From Symbiodinium natans (lineage: Eukaryota > Sar > Dinophyceae > Suessiales > Symbiodiniaceae): a DNA stretch of 64,000 nt. The notes beneath the pieces were generated by a model that saw nothing but the letters and a program-made list of their open reading frames with translations, made no database searches and was not told the origin of the DNA. Made by a program: the position numbers and the translations under genes. The stretch covers positions 64,001 through 128,000 of the forward strand of contig CAJNDS010002175.1 in the NCBI GenBank assembly GCA_905221605.1, written 5' to 3'. Of the stretch, positions 1-11,120 are shown piece by piece (within the stretch, counting starts at the first letter, position 1; each line of letters begins with the position of its first letter).

Positions 1-580
1 TGTAAAAAGAGTTAGTGTTGGGTGTTGGAAGGGTCAATGTACCCGGAAATCTTTTATGGCTCAAGACTGGGCCATGTGCCTGGTAGTAAAAGGTGAGTGC
101 CCTGTGGTTTGGGTTTGTTGTGTGGTTGATCCAGGGAAATCAAGGGCTTCTGTTGGGGTTGACTGTTCGGTTTCTCGTCCCCCTTCGGTTCCCCCCGTAC
201 CCCAAACCCTAAACCCTTCTCCACCCTACACCCCCTAAACGATTAAAACCCGAAAACCTGAAACCTTGAGATTGCAAACCTAGGTTGACAAGTAACCCAG
301 GATTAAAAAAGGGTGCCCCTTTTGCTTAAAGGGGTTTATAAGGGAACTTCAGCCGCCCTAAAAAGGGTCTGAGGGTGGGCATCCAAAAAAAGGCAGGTTC
401 AAAAGTGCCCGGCATCGTGGCTGGAACTGCCCTTCTTGAGATGGGAGTTCACGCAGGGCTCTTGGAGCAGCATGTGTAGAATTTAGGGTTTAGGGTTTAG
501 AATTTAGGGTTTAGAATGTAGGGTTTAGGGTTTAGGGTTTAGGGTTTAGAATTTAGGGTTTAGGGTTGTCGCATAAGAAT
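1..580. repeat. repeat-rich DNA with degenerate heptamers
   Basis: No convincing exon is visible. The stretch holds scattered CCCTAAA-like words, a short TTTAGGG run with TTTAGAA variants at 478-567, and at about 283-390 a piece resembling the CTAGG/AAAGGGTGCCC elements found elsewhere in the window (the GGGTGCCCC, GGGGTTTATAAGGGAAC and AAAAAGGGT words occur in order). The plus-strand open frame at 56-238 has no recognisable domain and I do not call it a gene. Confidence 0.6.
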
Positions 581-586
581 TCTCAT

Positions 587-829
587 TCAGGTGCTGTGAC
601 CAACTTTCTGGTGTCGTTCTACTGCTATAAGGCAACAGCTAACGGATCTTGGCGAAAGAAGGCTCCAATGCAGAATGGCGTGGGGATCGAATGATTCGTC
701 CAGACTATGACGAAGCTGCTTCTGACTCAGACCTGCGGTCCCCTGCGGCAGCTCCTCGGGAGCATACTCCAGGGCGTCGCAGTTCTGCTTGACGGCTGCC
801 AGGACCATCTCCTTGTTGGCCCGCAGCTC
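587..829 (-). CDS. DUF4116-repeat exon (copy 1)
   Basis: Reading down from 829 on the minus strand after the acceptor CTTTCCAG, the frame gives ELRANKEMVLAAVKQNC and then DALEYAPEELPQ. This is the pattern of DUF4116, a repeat of about 50 residues with unknown function in which LR..KEVVLAAVKQ.G.AL.YAS.EL recurs. The frame stays open to a stop at 587, but the part beyond the repeat (below about 735) may be intron. A related exon lies at 2468-2554 in the same orientation, and the flanking sequence is duplicated as well (about 385-840 against 2210-2575). The frame fits the family well, but the gene's start and end are not identified. Confidence 0.7.
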   Translation of the reverse strand, partial: ELRANKEMVLAAVKQNCDALEYAPEELPQGTAGLSQKQLRHSLDESFDPHAILHWSLLSPRSVSCCLIAVERHQKVGHST

Positions 830-1322
830 CTGGAAAGGTATTCTGATCGCTAACTCCCTTGTGGCCCTAGTGCTGCTTTACTACTTGCTGTTGGATTCTT
901 GGACCGAAGGCTGTTACCTTTCGGCACTCTAAACATTGTCTTGATACACGAGCTTGAAAATGCCTAGTCGCCTTGAGGCGCCAGCCGAGGAGCTGCTGCT
1001 TTTCTTCAGGGCTAGAATGGAGGGTCTTGTGTTGGAGCTGCATGTTTTAGAAAGGATTCTAACTCGCAAAATACCTCAATCCCTGAACCTTTGATATAAG
1101 CTTTTTGGGTTGATTATGCCAGTTGATGCTCTTTCTCGCAAGAAGATCCGGATTTGGGCGGTTTATGGTTGCGAGGATGTTGAGGGTGGCTGTTGCTGAC
1201 CTTCTTCTGACTCGTTGCTGTCATTCAAACTCTTTTGAAGTCTGCTGCGAAGAGTTCCCACTATCCCAGCCTCCGAACACGAAGCTATCCCCACTGATCA
1301 AAAGTAGTCCTCAGTTGTTCTT

Positions 1323-1429
1323 TTGGACGCCGCTCCTCGGCGGCATGCTGCAAGGCGCGTCCGTCCTGCAAAACCGCCGCCAGGACCACAGCCCTGTCTT
1401 CTTTGAGCTCCTGGATGCAAATGGCGTCA
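1323..1429 (-). CDS. DUF4116-repeat exon (copy 2)
   Basis: On the minus strand, after the sequence GCATCCAG, the frame reads QELKEDRAVVLAAVLQDG followed by RALQHAAEERRPK, a clear DUF4116 repeat. As in the neighbouring copies the exon opens directly after CCAG|GAGCT, so each repeat unit seems to be carried by its own exon. It lies between the copies at 829 and 1788 on the same strand and is probably part of the same multi-exon gene. The 3' boundary was not resolved. A plus-strand open frame over the same bases (1123-1551) has no family resemblance and is treated as a shadow. Confidence 0.65.
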
Positions 1430-1565
1430 TGACAGTCGTTCTCCAGTATGGCTCATGCTGTCAGTGCTCTTTTCCGGGGCTTAAGGGCTTTTGTACGGGT
1501 TCTCGGCCGATGGGGTTGCTAAGGGTCGTGACTTCGGGCTGCGAGCTCTAGCCTCTTCAGCGCAA

Positions 1566-1799
1566 CTACTGCCCAAAGTCTTGCTCCCCCAGCCAGTGGT
1601 TTATCGAACTTGCACTGCCTGGCTGCCAGGCGTGACTTTTCTCACTCGGCCCCTGAGTACTAACTTTGGAGTCGCGCTCCGGAAGCCTGACCCCGGGTTC
1701 CCTGCGCAGTTCCTTGGAGGCCCGCTCAAGGAGAAGGCCATCCTGCTGCACAGCAGCAAGGATGACCTCTTTGTCAGCCAGCAACTCCTGGACAGGCAC
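1566..1799 (-). CDS. DUF4116-repeat exon (copy 3)
   Basis: The minus-strand frame reads QELLADKEVILAAVQQDG and then LLLERASKELRREPG, the DUF4116 pattern (KEV.LAAV.QDG.LL..AS.EL). The exon probably begins at about 1788 after GTGCCTGTCCAG. Just upstream on the minus strand (1817-1919) is a complete inverted-repeat element that would lie in the preceding intron. The part beyond the repeat (about 1566-1690) may be intron, since its composition is less protein-like. Function of the family is unknown. Confidence 0.65.
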   Translation of the reverse strand: MPVQELLADKEVILAAVQQDGLLLERASKELRREPGVRLPERDSKVSTQGPSEKSHAWQPGSASSINHWLGEQDFGQ

Positions 1800-1816
1800 T
1801 CTGGAGTGCCATCAGC

Positions 1817-1919
1817 TACAAGGAGGGGTCCCCGTACTACGCTAACTATAGTTAAGGGACTTATAACTCAGTTTAGGGCCCTTATAACTCTACTTATAAC
1901 TAGGGGGCCCCTCCTTGTA
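1817..1919. mobile_element. MITE family H, copy 1
   Basis: A 103-bp element with terminal inverted repeats TACAAGGAGGGGTCCCC and GGGGGCCCCTCCTTGTA. The interior consists of short palindromic words (TTATAACTC, GTTATAAG). A second copy lies at 3213-3336 in the opposite orientation with the same ends and a related interior. There is no coding capacity, so it is a non-autonomous DNA-transposon type element. It sits just upstream (minus strand) of a DUF4116 exon. Confidence 0.85.
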
Positions 1920-2209
1920 GAGATGCGCGAAATATTCGGTGTGTTTCGCATTGTTTTGATGGGAGTGCATCCTGCATGTCCTGAGCATCCCCTAACTACA
2001 GCAAACCTTAAACCCCCCAAGAAACACATCATAGTCGCAATGATACTCACACTGGTGCAGCATCCGGGTTCCTTCGAGGATTGCTCCTTGCTGCCTAGGC
2101 CCTACTTGGCAGCTGTCCTTCCACGTCCCAATCACTAAGCCCTTAGACCTAAACCTCTCAACGACTTACCCAATCTCTAAACTTTAACCTTGAAATTGTA
2201 AACGCAAGG

Positions 2210-2575
2210 GTGGCGGACAAAGTGCCCAACATCGTGGCTGCAACTGCTTCTTGAGATGGGAGCTAATTCAGGGTCTTGGAGCTGCGTGTGTTCGTACAAG
2301 TTCATTCTGGGCGGGGTAAAAGCGACCCTCACCTAGGCGCTGCGACCAACATTGTGGTTTCGTTACACTGTCAAGGCAACGGGTAACGCCCTCTTTTGGA
2401 TCCAATGGATAATGACGTGGAGATTTGTCGGAAATTATGTGGCTTCTGGCTCACACCTGTGGCCCCCCTACGGCAGCTCCTCGGATGCATATGCCAGGGC
2501 ATCGCAGTTTTGCTTCACAGCTGCCAGGACCACCTCCTTGTTGGCTCGCAGCTCCTGGAAAAGCATTCTTATCGC
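2210..2575. repeat. duplicated segment of the DUF4116 region
   Basis: This stretch repeats, in the same orientation and at perhaps 75-80% identity by eye, the sequence at about 385-840. Shared landmarks in order are the words around GCATCGTGGCTG, TCTTGAGATGGGAG, GCTGCGACCAAC, and the exon encoding LRANKE.VLAAVKQNCDAL. The 385-840 copy contains an extra heptamer run (about 478-567) that this copy lacks, so the run was gained or lost after duplication. Confidence 0.7.
2468..2554 (-). CDS. DUF4116-repeat exon (copy 4)
   Basis: Starting at 2554 after the minus-strand acceptor CTTTTCCAG, the frame reads ELRANKEVVLAAVKQNCD and then ALAYASEELP, followed directly by TAG at 2470-2468. It matches the exon at 829 almost word for word, including the acceptor. 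The stop after the conserved EELP may be the true gene end or may lie in an intron whose donor was not recognised. Domain call is confident; gene structure is not. Confidence 0.7.
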   Translation of the reverse strand, partial: ELRANKEVVLAAVKQNCDALAYASEELP

Positions 2576-2579
2576 CACA

Positions 2580-3212
2580 GTCATTACTCCAATTGTACAT
2601 CACGAGTGCTTCAACTACTTTTTGATTTCACGGGCTGAATGCTGCATGACCTTTCGTTGCCCAAAATCTTGTCTTTGATCCCCCCAAACCACAGAACACC
2701 TCCTGAAAAGGCCCATTCGGGCATTGCTCTCTCTGGAACCCACGATGCGCGTAGGGGTTTCAGTTTGGCTGTCATCATCTGGAAAGGCCGTCATTCCGAA
2801 TCCCTAAACCACCCTGAAACCTCCACAACCCTCAGCCCCTCAAACCTTCAACCGGTTGGCTGACTCGGGGGGGTGCAGGCCCCGCCGCCATGGAGGCCGT
2901 GGCTGTCGGCGCTCTTTTCCGGGATTGGGGTTTTTGTCAGGGTTGAGGGTTGAGGGTTTAGGGCTTTGGGTTTAAAGCGTTGAGGCCATGCTCCAGTTGT
3001 AGATCCGTGTCGAATCAATAGGTTTCTGGTGCAGGAGCCAGGTCCCTTTCCGTTTTAATCTTTGCTTCCAAAGCCCTACTTTGGCAGCCGTCCTTCCAAT
3101 CTCCAGTCACGAAAACCCCTTCAGCCCTGATGGGCATAGTGCGATGCGCGCAAGGCGAATGAACGCTCTATGAAAGCTCTCGGATCTCGGCTTCAGGGAG
3201 TCTAGGCTTCTG
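2580..3212. other. non-coding spacer with degenerate heptamers
   Basis: Contains CCCTAAAC and TTTAGGG words at about 2690-2960 and no frame with family resemblance. The open frames at 2352-2678 and 2639-2863 (plus) look like chance or antisense readings. Confidence 0.5.
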
Positions 3213-3336
3213 TACAAGGAGGGGTCCCCTAGTTATAAGTAGAGTTATAAGGGCCCTAAACTGAGTTATAAGGATCCTAACTTAGGTTATAAGTCCCTTA
3301 GCTATAGTTAGTGTAGTACGGGGGCCCCTCCTTGTA
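3213..3336. mobile_element. MITE family H, copy 2 (inverted)
   Basis: A 124-bp element starting TACAAGGAGGGGTCCCC and ending GGGGGCCCCTCCTTGTA. It is in the opposite orientation to the copy at 1817-1919: its left part (CTAGTTATAAGTAGAGTTATAA) matches the right part of copy 1 reversed. It has about 20 bp more interior sequence than copy 1. Confidence 0.85.
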
Positions 3337-3339
3337 GGG

Positions 3340-4460
3340 TTTCAGATTTGGCCTTCAGGGAGGAGCTGTTTGTGGGGGAATGAGGGTTCGAATGGCCAAG
3401 CTTCTGGCTCAGAGTGATTTACCGCATCCCGGGGTGCGAGCGTGCCGGAAAGCGACGACAGTTTCGCACTTGGCGAACCCCGACGCCCTACGAATAAACA
3501 AACCCTAAACCCTAAACCCTGCCAGTGAATCGGCTGTCATTTACAGCGCCTAGAGAAGCATTCCTACTTCTTCGCAAGCTCCAGAGAACCACCACAAAAC
3601 ACAGCACTTCTGCCAATTCGCAGGTTGTTGCAGGTTGTGTGTGTGTGTTGGCCCATCCACAGTGACACTTACAATGCAAGGATTAAGGGCATTAGGGTTC
3701 TGAGACTCAACGGAGACTCCTCCGTGGAGGCGGCGTCCGGACCATTCTCGGTGCAGGCCTCATTCACGTATTCTTGAAGCTCATCTCTTCAAGGTATGGC
3801 ATCAGCTGAATCATCGTAACAATCCAGGGGTTAAAAAAAGAAAGAACCAGCATAACAATAGCAATCGGAAAAAAAAAAAAAAAAAAAAAACAACGACGCA
3901 TGGTCGGCTCTGCAAGTTTGCTAGCGGGCCTTCGGGTCAAGGAAGTCCCGCTTTGCAAGTTCCTTCGGGCAGGGTTGGCTTTGAGCACGGGCATGGGGTG
4001 GGGATCCAGCTCCTAAACCCTAAACCCTAAACCCTAAACCCTAAACCCTAAACCCTAAACCCTAAACCCTAAACTCTAAACCCGATAGCCCTCGATGACC
4101 CCAACCTGTGAAGCCTGAACCCCGAAGTCAAACGAACCTTTCGAACTGTTGACCGCAAACTGCTATTTGCTAGACCCGCCCCCAAAACATGATAATAACA
4201 TTCCCAACATTAGGTAGATATACATCTATGTAAAAAATATATGTATATATATATTCTTACTTATTTAAGATCATTTTTCGTGCTATTGTTGTATTGTTTT
4301 GTTGTTTTTTGTGGAGGGGGGGGGGGTGGTCGGTCTTAAGCAGATAGTAGTAAACACGGCCTGGGGCCTTTTTTGTGTTTTTTGACCATCCATGGTCTTT
4401 CTTCAGTCCTGCGCAGCAACATCTGGAGAACCGCAAGAGCACTGCCTGGAGCGGCTGGGG
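3340..4460. repeat. spacer with CCCTAAA array and simple repeats
   Basis: Holds a (CCCTAAA)n array at about 4014-4082, a poly-A run near 3870-3890, an AT-rich dinucleotide patch near 4210-4255 and a G run near 4315-4326. The minus-strand open frames at 3764-3994 and 4257-4442 run through these simple repeats and are not supported. Confidence 0.6.
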
Positions 4461-4529
4461 CAGTTTAGGGGTTAGGAGGGTGAAGGGTATAGGTTTTAAG
4501 GCTATGGGTTTCGGGTTTAAGGTTTAGGG

Positions 4530-4776
4530 CCGGGATCATTCCTTCAAATCCCTCCTGCGTCTTGCTTCCCACTCCGCCCAGCTCTTGGACCTCTTGCGGC
4601 CACGAGACTGTCCCATCGGCCATCTGCCTTTGGCAGCCGCCCGGTGGTTTTGAAAAAAGATGAAGTTCACCTTTCAAGGGAAAGCACTTCACTTCAAGTA
4701 CTTGATGCGGTACTCTTCTGGCCCACACCACCGGAAACAAATCCCATAGCACTGCCACCTCGGCTTGGGGCGCCAT
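4530..4776 (-). CDS. possible exon, unknown protein
   Basis: The minus-strand frame stays open from 4776 to 4465 and its middle part has ordinary protein composition (QMADGTVSWPQEVQEL, then GGVGSKTQEGFEGMIP). The last stretch below about 4530 is heptamer-derived and should be intron. I recognise no domain. It is kept because composition changes sharply at the heptamer boundary and because the strand agrees with every confident gene in the window. Confidence 0.35.
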
Positions 4777-4789
4777 GCGGGTGCATGGT

Positions 4790-5300
4790 TTATATTTATA
4801 AACTATACGCTATAGGGCTTAGGGCTGCTTATCTTCAGGGCCGCGCTACTGGGGCCTCGTCCAACCTCACGGGCAACTCCTGCAAGCCACATGGACGAAA
4901 TGTTCCACCGGGAAGGCCTCTGAACCGAAACCGTCCTCCCCAAAAATGATGAAGAGCTATCTCCTGACAGGCCATCCGCGATTTGAAGACGTCCCCTCTC
5001 TAACCCAACACCCTCAACCCGAAAGTCCCTCGTGCGAGCCTCCAGCCAGCTTGTTTCCCGGCTGAGGCGTCTGCCCGACTAAAACTTGGGCCGAGCACTC
5101 CGGCTAGTTTGGTTGAAGGTTAAAATTTACGTTATGCGGCAGGGTGAGGGGTGGCACCTGCTGGCCATTAGAATGGCTGGCTCCGGATTGCCATTAATGA
5201 CCAAATGAAAAGACAGGGTTCTATGTTCTGCTACGGGTGGCCCACGGGATGATCCGGGCCCGCCCGGCATCCCTCTCATTTGTAATTCGCCTGATGCTGT
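4790..5300. other. spacer, no clear feature
   Basis: Almost free of heptamers. A short minus-strand reading at about 4840-4925 (RWNISSMWLAGVAREVGRG) has protein-like composition and could be an exon, but nothing else supports it. Confidence 0.35.
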
Positions 5301-5312
5301 CTGTCGGGTGAC

Positions 5313-6445
5313 ATGTGGAGTCCTCTGTATGCCTTGCGGTCCTTGTGCTTGTGCTTGCATGTACCGTTAGATAGTACCATGACGCACACAACAGTTAAAC
5401 CAAAAACACAAATGCTTTGGGGCTTAAAGGCGGCGGAACCCAAGACAGGTTCGCCAACGTGTCATGTACCAAGCGAGGGGACGCACAAAAGGCGACGAGG
5501 GACGCGCATGTGTTTGTGTGTTCGAGTTTGATGTAGACAACAAAAGGCTGATGATGTTGTGTTCACCCGTGCGTGACGACGCGTACCACGCGAGGCTTTT
5601 CCAAGCGACAGAATCCACGCCTGGTCCAATTTTCAATAGTCAATGCCAAGGCAGAAAAGTGGTGGGAACATTTTTTGTCCCGACATACACACATGTGTGC
5701 CTGTGCTTGTGCCTGTGCTTGCGCTTGCGCTTGTGCTTGTGCTTGCATGTACCGTTTGCCAGTACCAAACAAAAATGAATGCTTTGGGGCAGCCGTGCCA
5801 TGTCATGTCTCGAGCGAGGGGACGACGAGGGACGCGCATGTGTTTGTTTGTTGGAGATTGATGTAAACACAAAAGGTGGATGATGCTGCGTTCACCAGTG
5901 CGTGACGACGCGTACCACGCGAGGGTTATTCAAGCGACAGAATCAAGCCACGTCCATTTTTCAAACAGATAATCCCCAGGCAGCAAAGCGGTGGGCATAT
6001 ATTTTGTCCCGACATACACACATGTGTGTCAGTCGGCAGCAAATGTGGTGAATGTGTTTGGCAGCCTTCGGTTTCACACGTGCCACGGACGCCGGAGTCA
6101 CCAGGGCGTAATGGGACGCGTCATGGTGGTGCCTGGGTGGCTGGGGGCAAGATCCCCGGTCCGGAACACACCCCCTTTCACAAGCGGCACGTAACTCTCC
6201 TCGATTACTTTGCAAGTCGCCACGACTTGCTCCAAACGTGGCTTGTGATGCTTGTGGACTGCAAAAATCCCGGGCACCCGCCTTTTCGTGTTCTTTGGTG
6301 CGACCATTGGACGTGCCGACGAAGAGGTTATTGTAATCAGCACATTCTCCCCAGCAAGGGCTCCGCTTTCTTGGGCTTCGCTTGGCAACCTCCCTTTGGG
6401 CACACTGTGCTCTTCTCATGTCCACGAGTTGTGCGACAGAAAAAC
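5313..6445 (+). repeat. left arm of large inverted repeat block
   Basis: Contains two direct copies of one unit (about 5390-5610 and 5760-5940, sharing ATGCTTTGGGG, GAGGGACGCGCATGTGTTTG and GCGTGACGACGCGTACCACG) followed by a longer segment to about 6445. The reverse complement of this arm recurs at about 8640-9650 and, in part, at 7285-7700. The open frames on both strands inside it (histidine/alanine/cysteine-rich hexapeptide runs) reflect the repeat and have no recognisable domain. It probably derives from a retrotransposon-associated or subtelomere-like repeat; I could not assign a family. Confidence 0.75.
5700..5750. repeat. hexanucleotide repeat (TGTGCT/TGCGCT)n
   Basis: About eight imperfect copies of GCTTGT/GCTTGC. 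The complementary expanded run is at 9374-9507, at the matching position of the inverted arm. Confidence 0.85.
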
Positions 6446-6734
6446 ATCACATGAAATAAAACACAATGCGGAGGATGTTTGTTTTTTTTCACCATGGCTC
6501 CGTGTTTGTGGTTTGCGCTAAACTTTCGTTTCGCGCAACGTTATGGGCGTGGGATTGAATGAGAATCACACGCGGTTGTGCGTAGCGGCAGGGTCGTAAC
6601 AGTATTTTGTTCAGCGCATGAAAAGGAAAACGACGTGTTTACAGGGTGACATCTTGCAACCGCGAGGAGCCTCCGGGCCTGGGGGCCTGGTAGCTGCCCT
6701 GCCCCGCCTCGATCGGCGGCCCACGCTGTTGGAC

Positions 6735-7165
6735 CGGGAGCTGGACCGAGGAGCAGGGGCTTGTGGTGCTGGGGACTCCCATAAGCAGTAATTGGTGAGT
6801 ACGTCGCCTCTTCTCCTCGCGCGGCTGCCGGCCGTACAAAACCTCCAGTACGCGTGGCTGTTGCTCCTGCTCTGTGCGGCGCCACGGTGCAACTATTTGC
6901 TGCGCATTGTGCCGCCGAGCGCAACGGAGGCTTACGCGGCGTCGCACGACGAAGCGATCCTGCGATGCCTGGCGACATTGTTGTCCGGGGGGGGATGCAC
7001 CGTTGGATCTCCCTCCCAGTACTGAGCGGCGTGCCCACTTACCGCTACGCATGGGGGGCTTGGGCTTGTGACCCGCCAGGGCACACAGGCACGCAGCACC
7101 CTGGGCCTCCTGCACTGCCAGAATGCCATCCAGGCACGTTGGTCACGCTGATGCAGCCCCTGCTG
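6735..7165 (+). pseudogene. broken non-LTR retrotransposon reverse transcriptase, C-terminal part
   Basis: In three different frames the plus strand carries successive blocks of the C-terminal end of a dinoflagellate-type non-LTR reverse transcriptase: GLVVLGTPI near 6748, then EYVAS near 6795, then ARLPAVQNLQYAW with CAAPRCNYLLRIVPPSATEA and a following HDEAI.RCLATLL block (6820-6980), then ERRAHLPLRMGGLGL at about 7025-7070 and IQARWSR near 7130-7145. From memory of the family these blocks come in this order in intact elements. Here at least two frame changes and several stops separate them, so the copy is dead. The fingers and the YxDD catalytic box are not visible upstream. It lies between the arms of the large inverted repeat, which may therefore be retrotransposon-related. 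Confidence 0.7.
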
Positions 7166-7261
7166 AATGTTGCGCCCCCGTAGGCCGAGCCGGCCGCGGG
7201 GTACGAGGCACCGGAAACGACAACGTGCACCTTACCAGAGCTCTGGTGGCTCGACGTGTTA

Positions 7262-7735
7262 TGCGCCAGCCATGGCTGCAACTTGCGAAAATGAGCAGAG
7301 CACAGTGCGCCAAGCGAAGCCCAAGCCCTGGCTGGGGAGAACGTGCTGATTATAATAACCTCTTCGGGTCGGCACGTCCAATGGTCGCACCAAAACACAA
7401 AAAGGCAGGTGCACGGCATTTTTGCGGTCCACAAGCCACGTTGCAAAATAATCGAGGAGAGTTACGTGCCGCTTGTGAAAGGGGGTGTGTTCCGGACCGG
7501 GGATCTTGCCCCCAGCCACCCAGGCATCACCATGACGCGTCCCATTACGCCCTGGTGACTCGGGCGTCCGTGGCAGGTGTGAAACCGAAGGCTGCCAAAA
7601 GCATCCGCCACATTTGCTGCCGACTGACACACATGTGTGTATGTCGGGACAAAAAATGTTCCCACCACTTTTCTGCCTTGGCATTGACTATTGAAAATTG
7701 GACCAGGCGTGGATTCTGTCGCTTGAAGCGGTTCC
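7262..7735 (-). repeat. inverted partial copy of the 5.9-6.4 kb unit
   Basis: Read on the minus strand this matches about 5610-6430, sharing CACACATGTGTG, GCCTTCGGTTTCACA, GGGGCAAGATCCCCGGTCC and GGACGTGCCGAC words in order. It is followed on its right by more diverged pieces to about 8340. Confidence 0.75.
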
Positions 7736-7744
7736 CCGGTGTGC

Positions 7745-8460
7745 TAGCCACATGTCCATGCGGTGTGTTTTTGCCTCACCACATTTGACGTGTGCTGCGG
7801 GAGGCGATGGCATGCAACTTGTGGACTTGAGTGGCTCGGCGTGCCGAGAGGGACGTTGCCAAGCAAAGCCCAAAAGCGGGCTCTACGGGTGAACGTGCTG
7901 ATTACAAGAATCGTGTGATTACAAGAATCCCTTCGTCGGCACGTCCAGTCGTGCACCGCAGAACTCAAAATGTGGTGCCACGACAGGTTTTGCCGTTCAC
8001 CAACCACGTTTGGAATGAGTCCTTCCGATTTCTAAAACAATCGATGAGAATTTTGTTCCACTGGTGAGAAGGGGTGTTTTCCGGGCTGAAGATTTTCCCC
8101 GCGGCCATTCAGGATCATTCAGGCATCACCATGGTGCGAGCTTCATCGGGGGCTGGAGGTCAACCGGAACGTGCAAACAAATCGGCGAGAGTTTTCTTCC
8201 GCTTGTGAGAGGGGGGGTGTTCCGGATTATGGACTCTACCCGCAGCCATTCGGGTACCTGGCGCGAGCTTCATCGAAGGCGCGAGGTTAGCAGTAACCGT
8301 CCCATTACTCCCTGATGACGCTGGCGCCAGCTGCAAGTGACCAAACGAATGCTGTCAAAAACATCCAGTGTTTTTCCCCGACTGACACACACACACACAT
8401 GTGAGATGCATTGAGCATCATGGCTAGTGATTCAGTTTTGGCGCTCGCACTCCTCGTAGA
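7745..8460. repeat. diverged repeat pieces
   Basis: Contains weaker copies of the same unit: the TGTTCCGG..GGGGATCTTGCCCC type segment recurs at about 8060-8110 and 8205-8260. No coding region is supported. Confidence 0.5.
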
Positions 8461-8499
8461 AGCCGTTTTTGGATGTCGGCATTCGCCAAATTCAAAACT

Positions 8500-9650
<1,151 letters not shown>

Positions 9651-9659
9651 TCGTGCGTA

Positions 9660-10080
9660 GCGGCAGGGTCGCAGGGTCGTAGCAGGCGTGTTGTTTTTGC
9701 TTATACCGCATGAAAAGGAGTACGGGGCGGCATCTTGCAACCGCCTTAAAGTACGCGCGACCTGAGACTTTGTGGTTTTTGCGGTCGTGAGAAGGGTTGC
9801 ACATGCCTGCAGTATTTTAAATTATACTACCTGAACGAGCAGGCCTGGCCTGGCCTGGGTTTTAGCCCTTTGAAGACCCGAAACCTTCTGCTTCTGCGTC
9901 GTACCCGGCGTCACGTACGGGCACTTGCAGACGACATCAAGCGCAAACGCCTGCACAACCACTTGCGGTCGATTTGCTGTTGCTCGTCCCTCGTCGCGTT
10001 TTTTTGCGTCTCCGGCTCACGAGTGTGTCGTCACAGGCATGCTTGGTCGACATCCCAAGCCCGCCAAATCTTCCAACTAC
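9660..10080. other. spacer related to 6.55-6.65 and 10.3 kb
   Basis: The piece at about 9640-9745 repeats 6560-6655 in the same orientation (GCGTAGCGGCAGGGTCG, CGCATGAAAAGGA, CATCTTGCAACCGC). The part at 9840-10080 resembles 10290-10470 in order of words (GGCCTGG, GCACTTGCAGA, CCCTCGTCGCG). No gene is supported. Confidence 0.5.
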
Positions 10081-10253
10081 CTTGGAGACCACATGAACCC
10101 TAAAGTTGGGGTCATGTACCCTATACTACTATACTTCCTATTTAGGGTTTAGGGTTTAGGGTTTAGGGTTTAGGGTTTAGGGTTTAGGGTTTAGGGTTTA
10201 GGGTTTAGGGTTTAGGAGCCATAAACCCTTTTAGGGTTCATGTCGTCCCCAAG
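10081..10253. mobile_element. introner-like element family I, copy with TTTAGGG array inside
   Basis: Ends are CTTGGAGACCACATGAACCC and GGGTTCATGTCGTCCCCAAG, an inverted pair matching the family I element that forms a BTB-gene intron at 16629-17072. The centre is a TTTAGGG array (about 10141-10216). I see no clean target duplication at this copy. Confidence 0.8.
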
Positions 10254-10259
10254 GTATTT

Positions 10260-11120
10260 GGTAGTTTGAGGGCTTGGATTGTGGCCCAGCATCGGCGGAC
10301 CTGGCCTGGTCGAGATTTCGCCCTGACAAGAAGAGGAGGTGCACAAATCAGCATCCAACATTGCGCAGCGTTGCGGTTGTGGCAAACGCAACATGCAATC
10401 AAGCACAAACATGTGCACACCGCCACTTGCAGATGTTTTTTTTGCACGCCCCTCGTCGCGAATTTTTCGTCCCCGCATTTGATACGCACGTCGGCGTGCT
10501 TGCACCACATCCTAATTGAACGGAAAGCGAGAGTACCTAGCACGGGATGATCGCACACGTGAAAGAGCGGCTTGCGACGATGCGGGCGAGGTCGCAACAA
10601 CATTGCGGGCCAGGTCGCAACAACAGGCCACGCGTTCGTGCACTGCCACGGAATGAGTTGCCCTTGCTGCGTCCACTAGTAGCGACGTTGCGGAAGCACG
10701 TGAACTCGTATACGATGCGGAACAAGAGCGAGTACCGGCCGCCCGCAGATCAGCCCATACATTGTGCATCCGCATGCCTGGCGGACGCGTGTGCGTAAGT
10801 GCCTTGCAACGACGCGGGCAAGATCTCAAGGGCCACAAAAGACGGACGGAGTGCGTGGAAACGGGTTTGAGACAGCGGCGCGACAAAACCGACCATGCAT
10901 CGCCACACAACTGCGCAAGTCTGATGAAGCGCCGCGGTCGTTGCAAGCAACGCAAAAGTCACACACAACCACTGTGTCTAATTCCACTGCACAGCCACTT
11001 GCAGAAACGGTCTTTCTCCACGCCTCTTGCCCGTCCCATTCGTAAGCGCGGTCTTCGAACAAGCAATCCTGTGAGAATCTTGGAGGATGTATTTAATTTA
11101 TCCGCACTACCTTCGGGCTT
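10260..11120. other. heptamer-poor spacer
   Basis: Open frames exist on both strands, but none shows a domain. Short phrases such as GCGACGATGCGGGCGAGGTCGCA and related CAACGACGCGGGCAAGATCTCA suggest a diverged internal repeat near 10570-10620 and 10803-10830. No feature beyond that. Confidence 0.4.

Noticed and set aside
1491-2138. 215-codon plus-strand ORF
   Set aside because: It is antisense to DUF4116 exons and runs through a whole MITE; the minus-strand frames match a known family.
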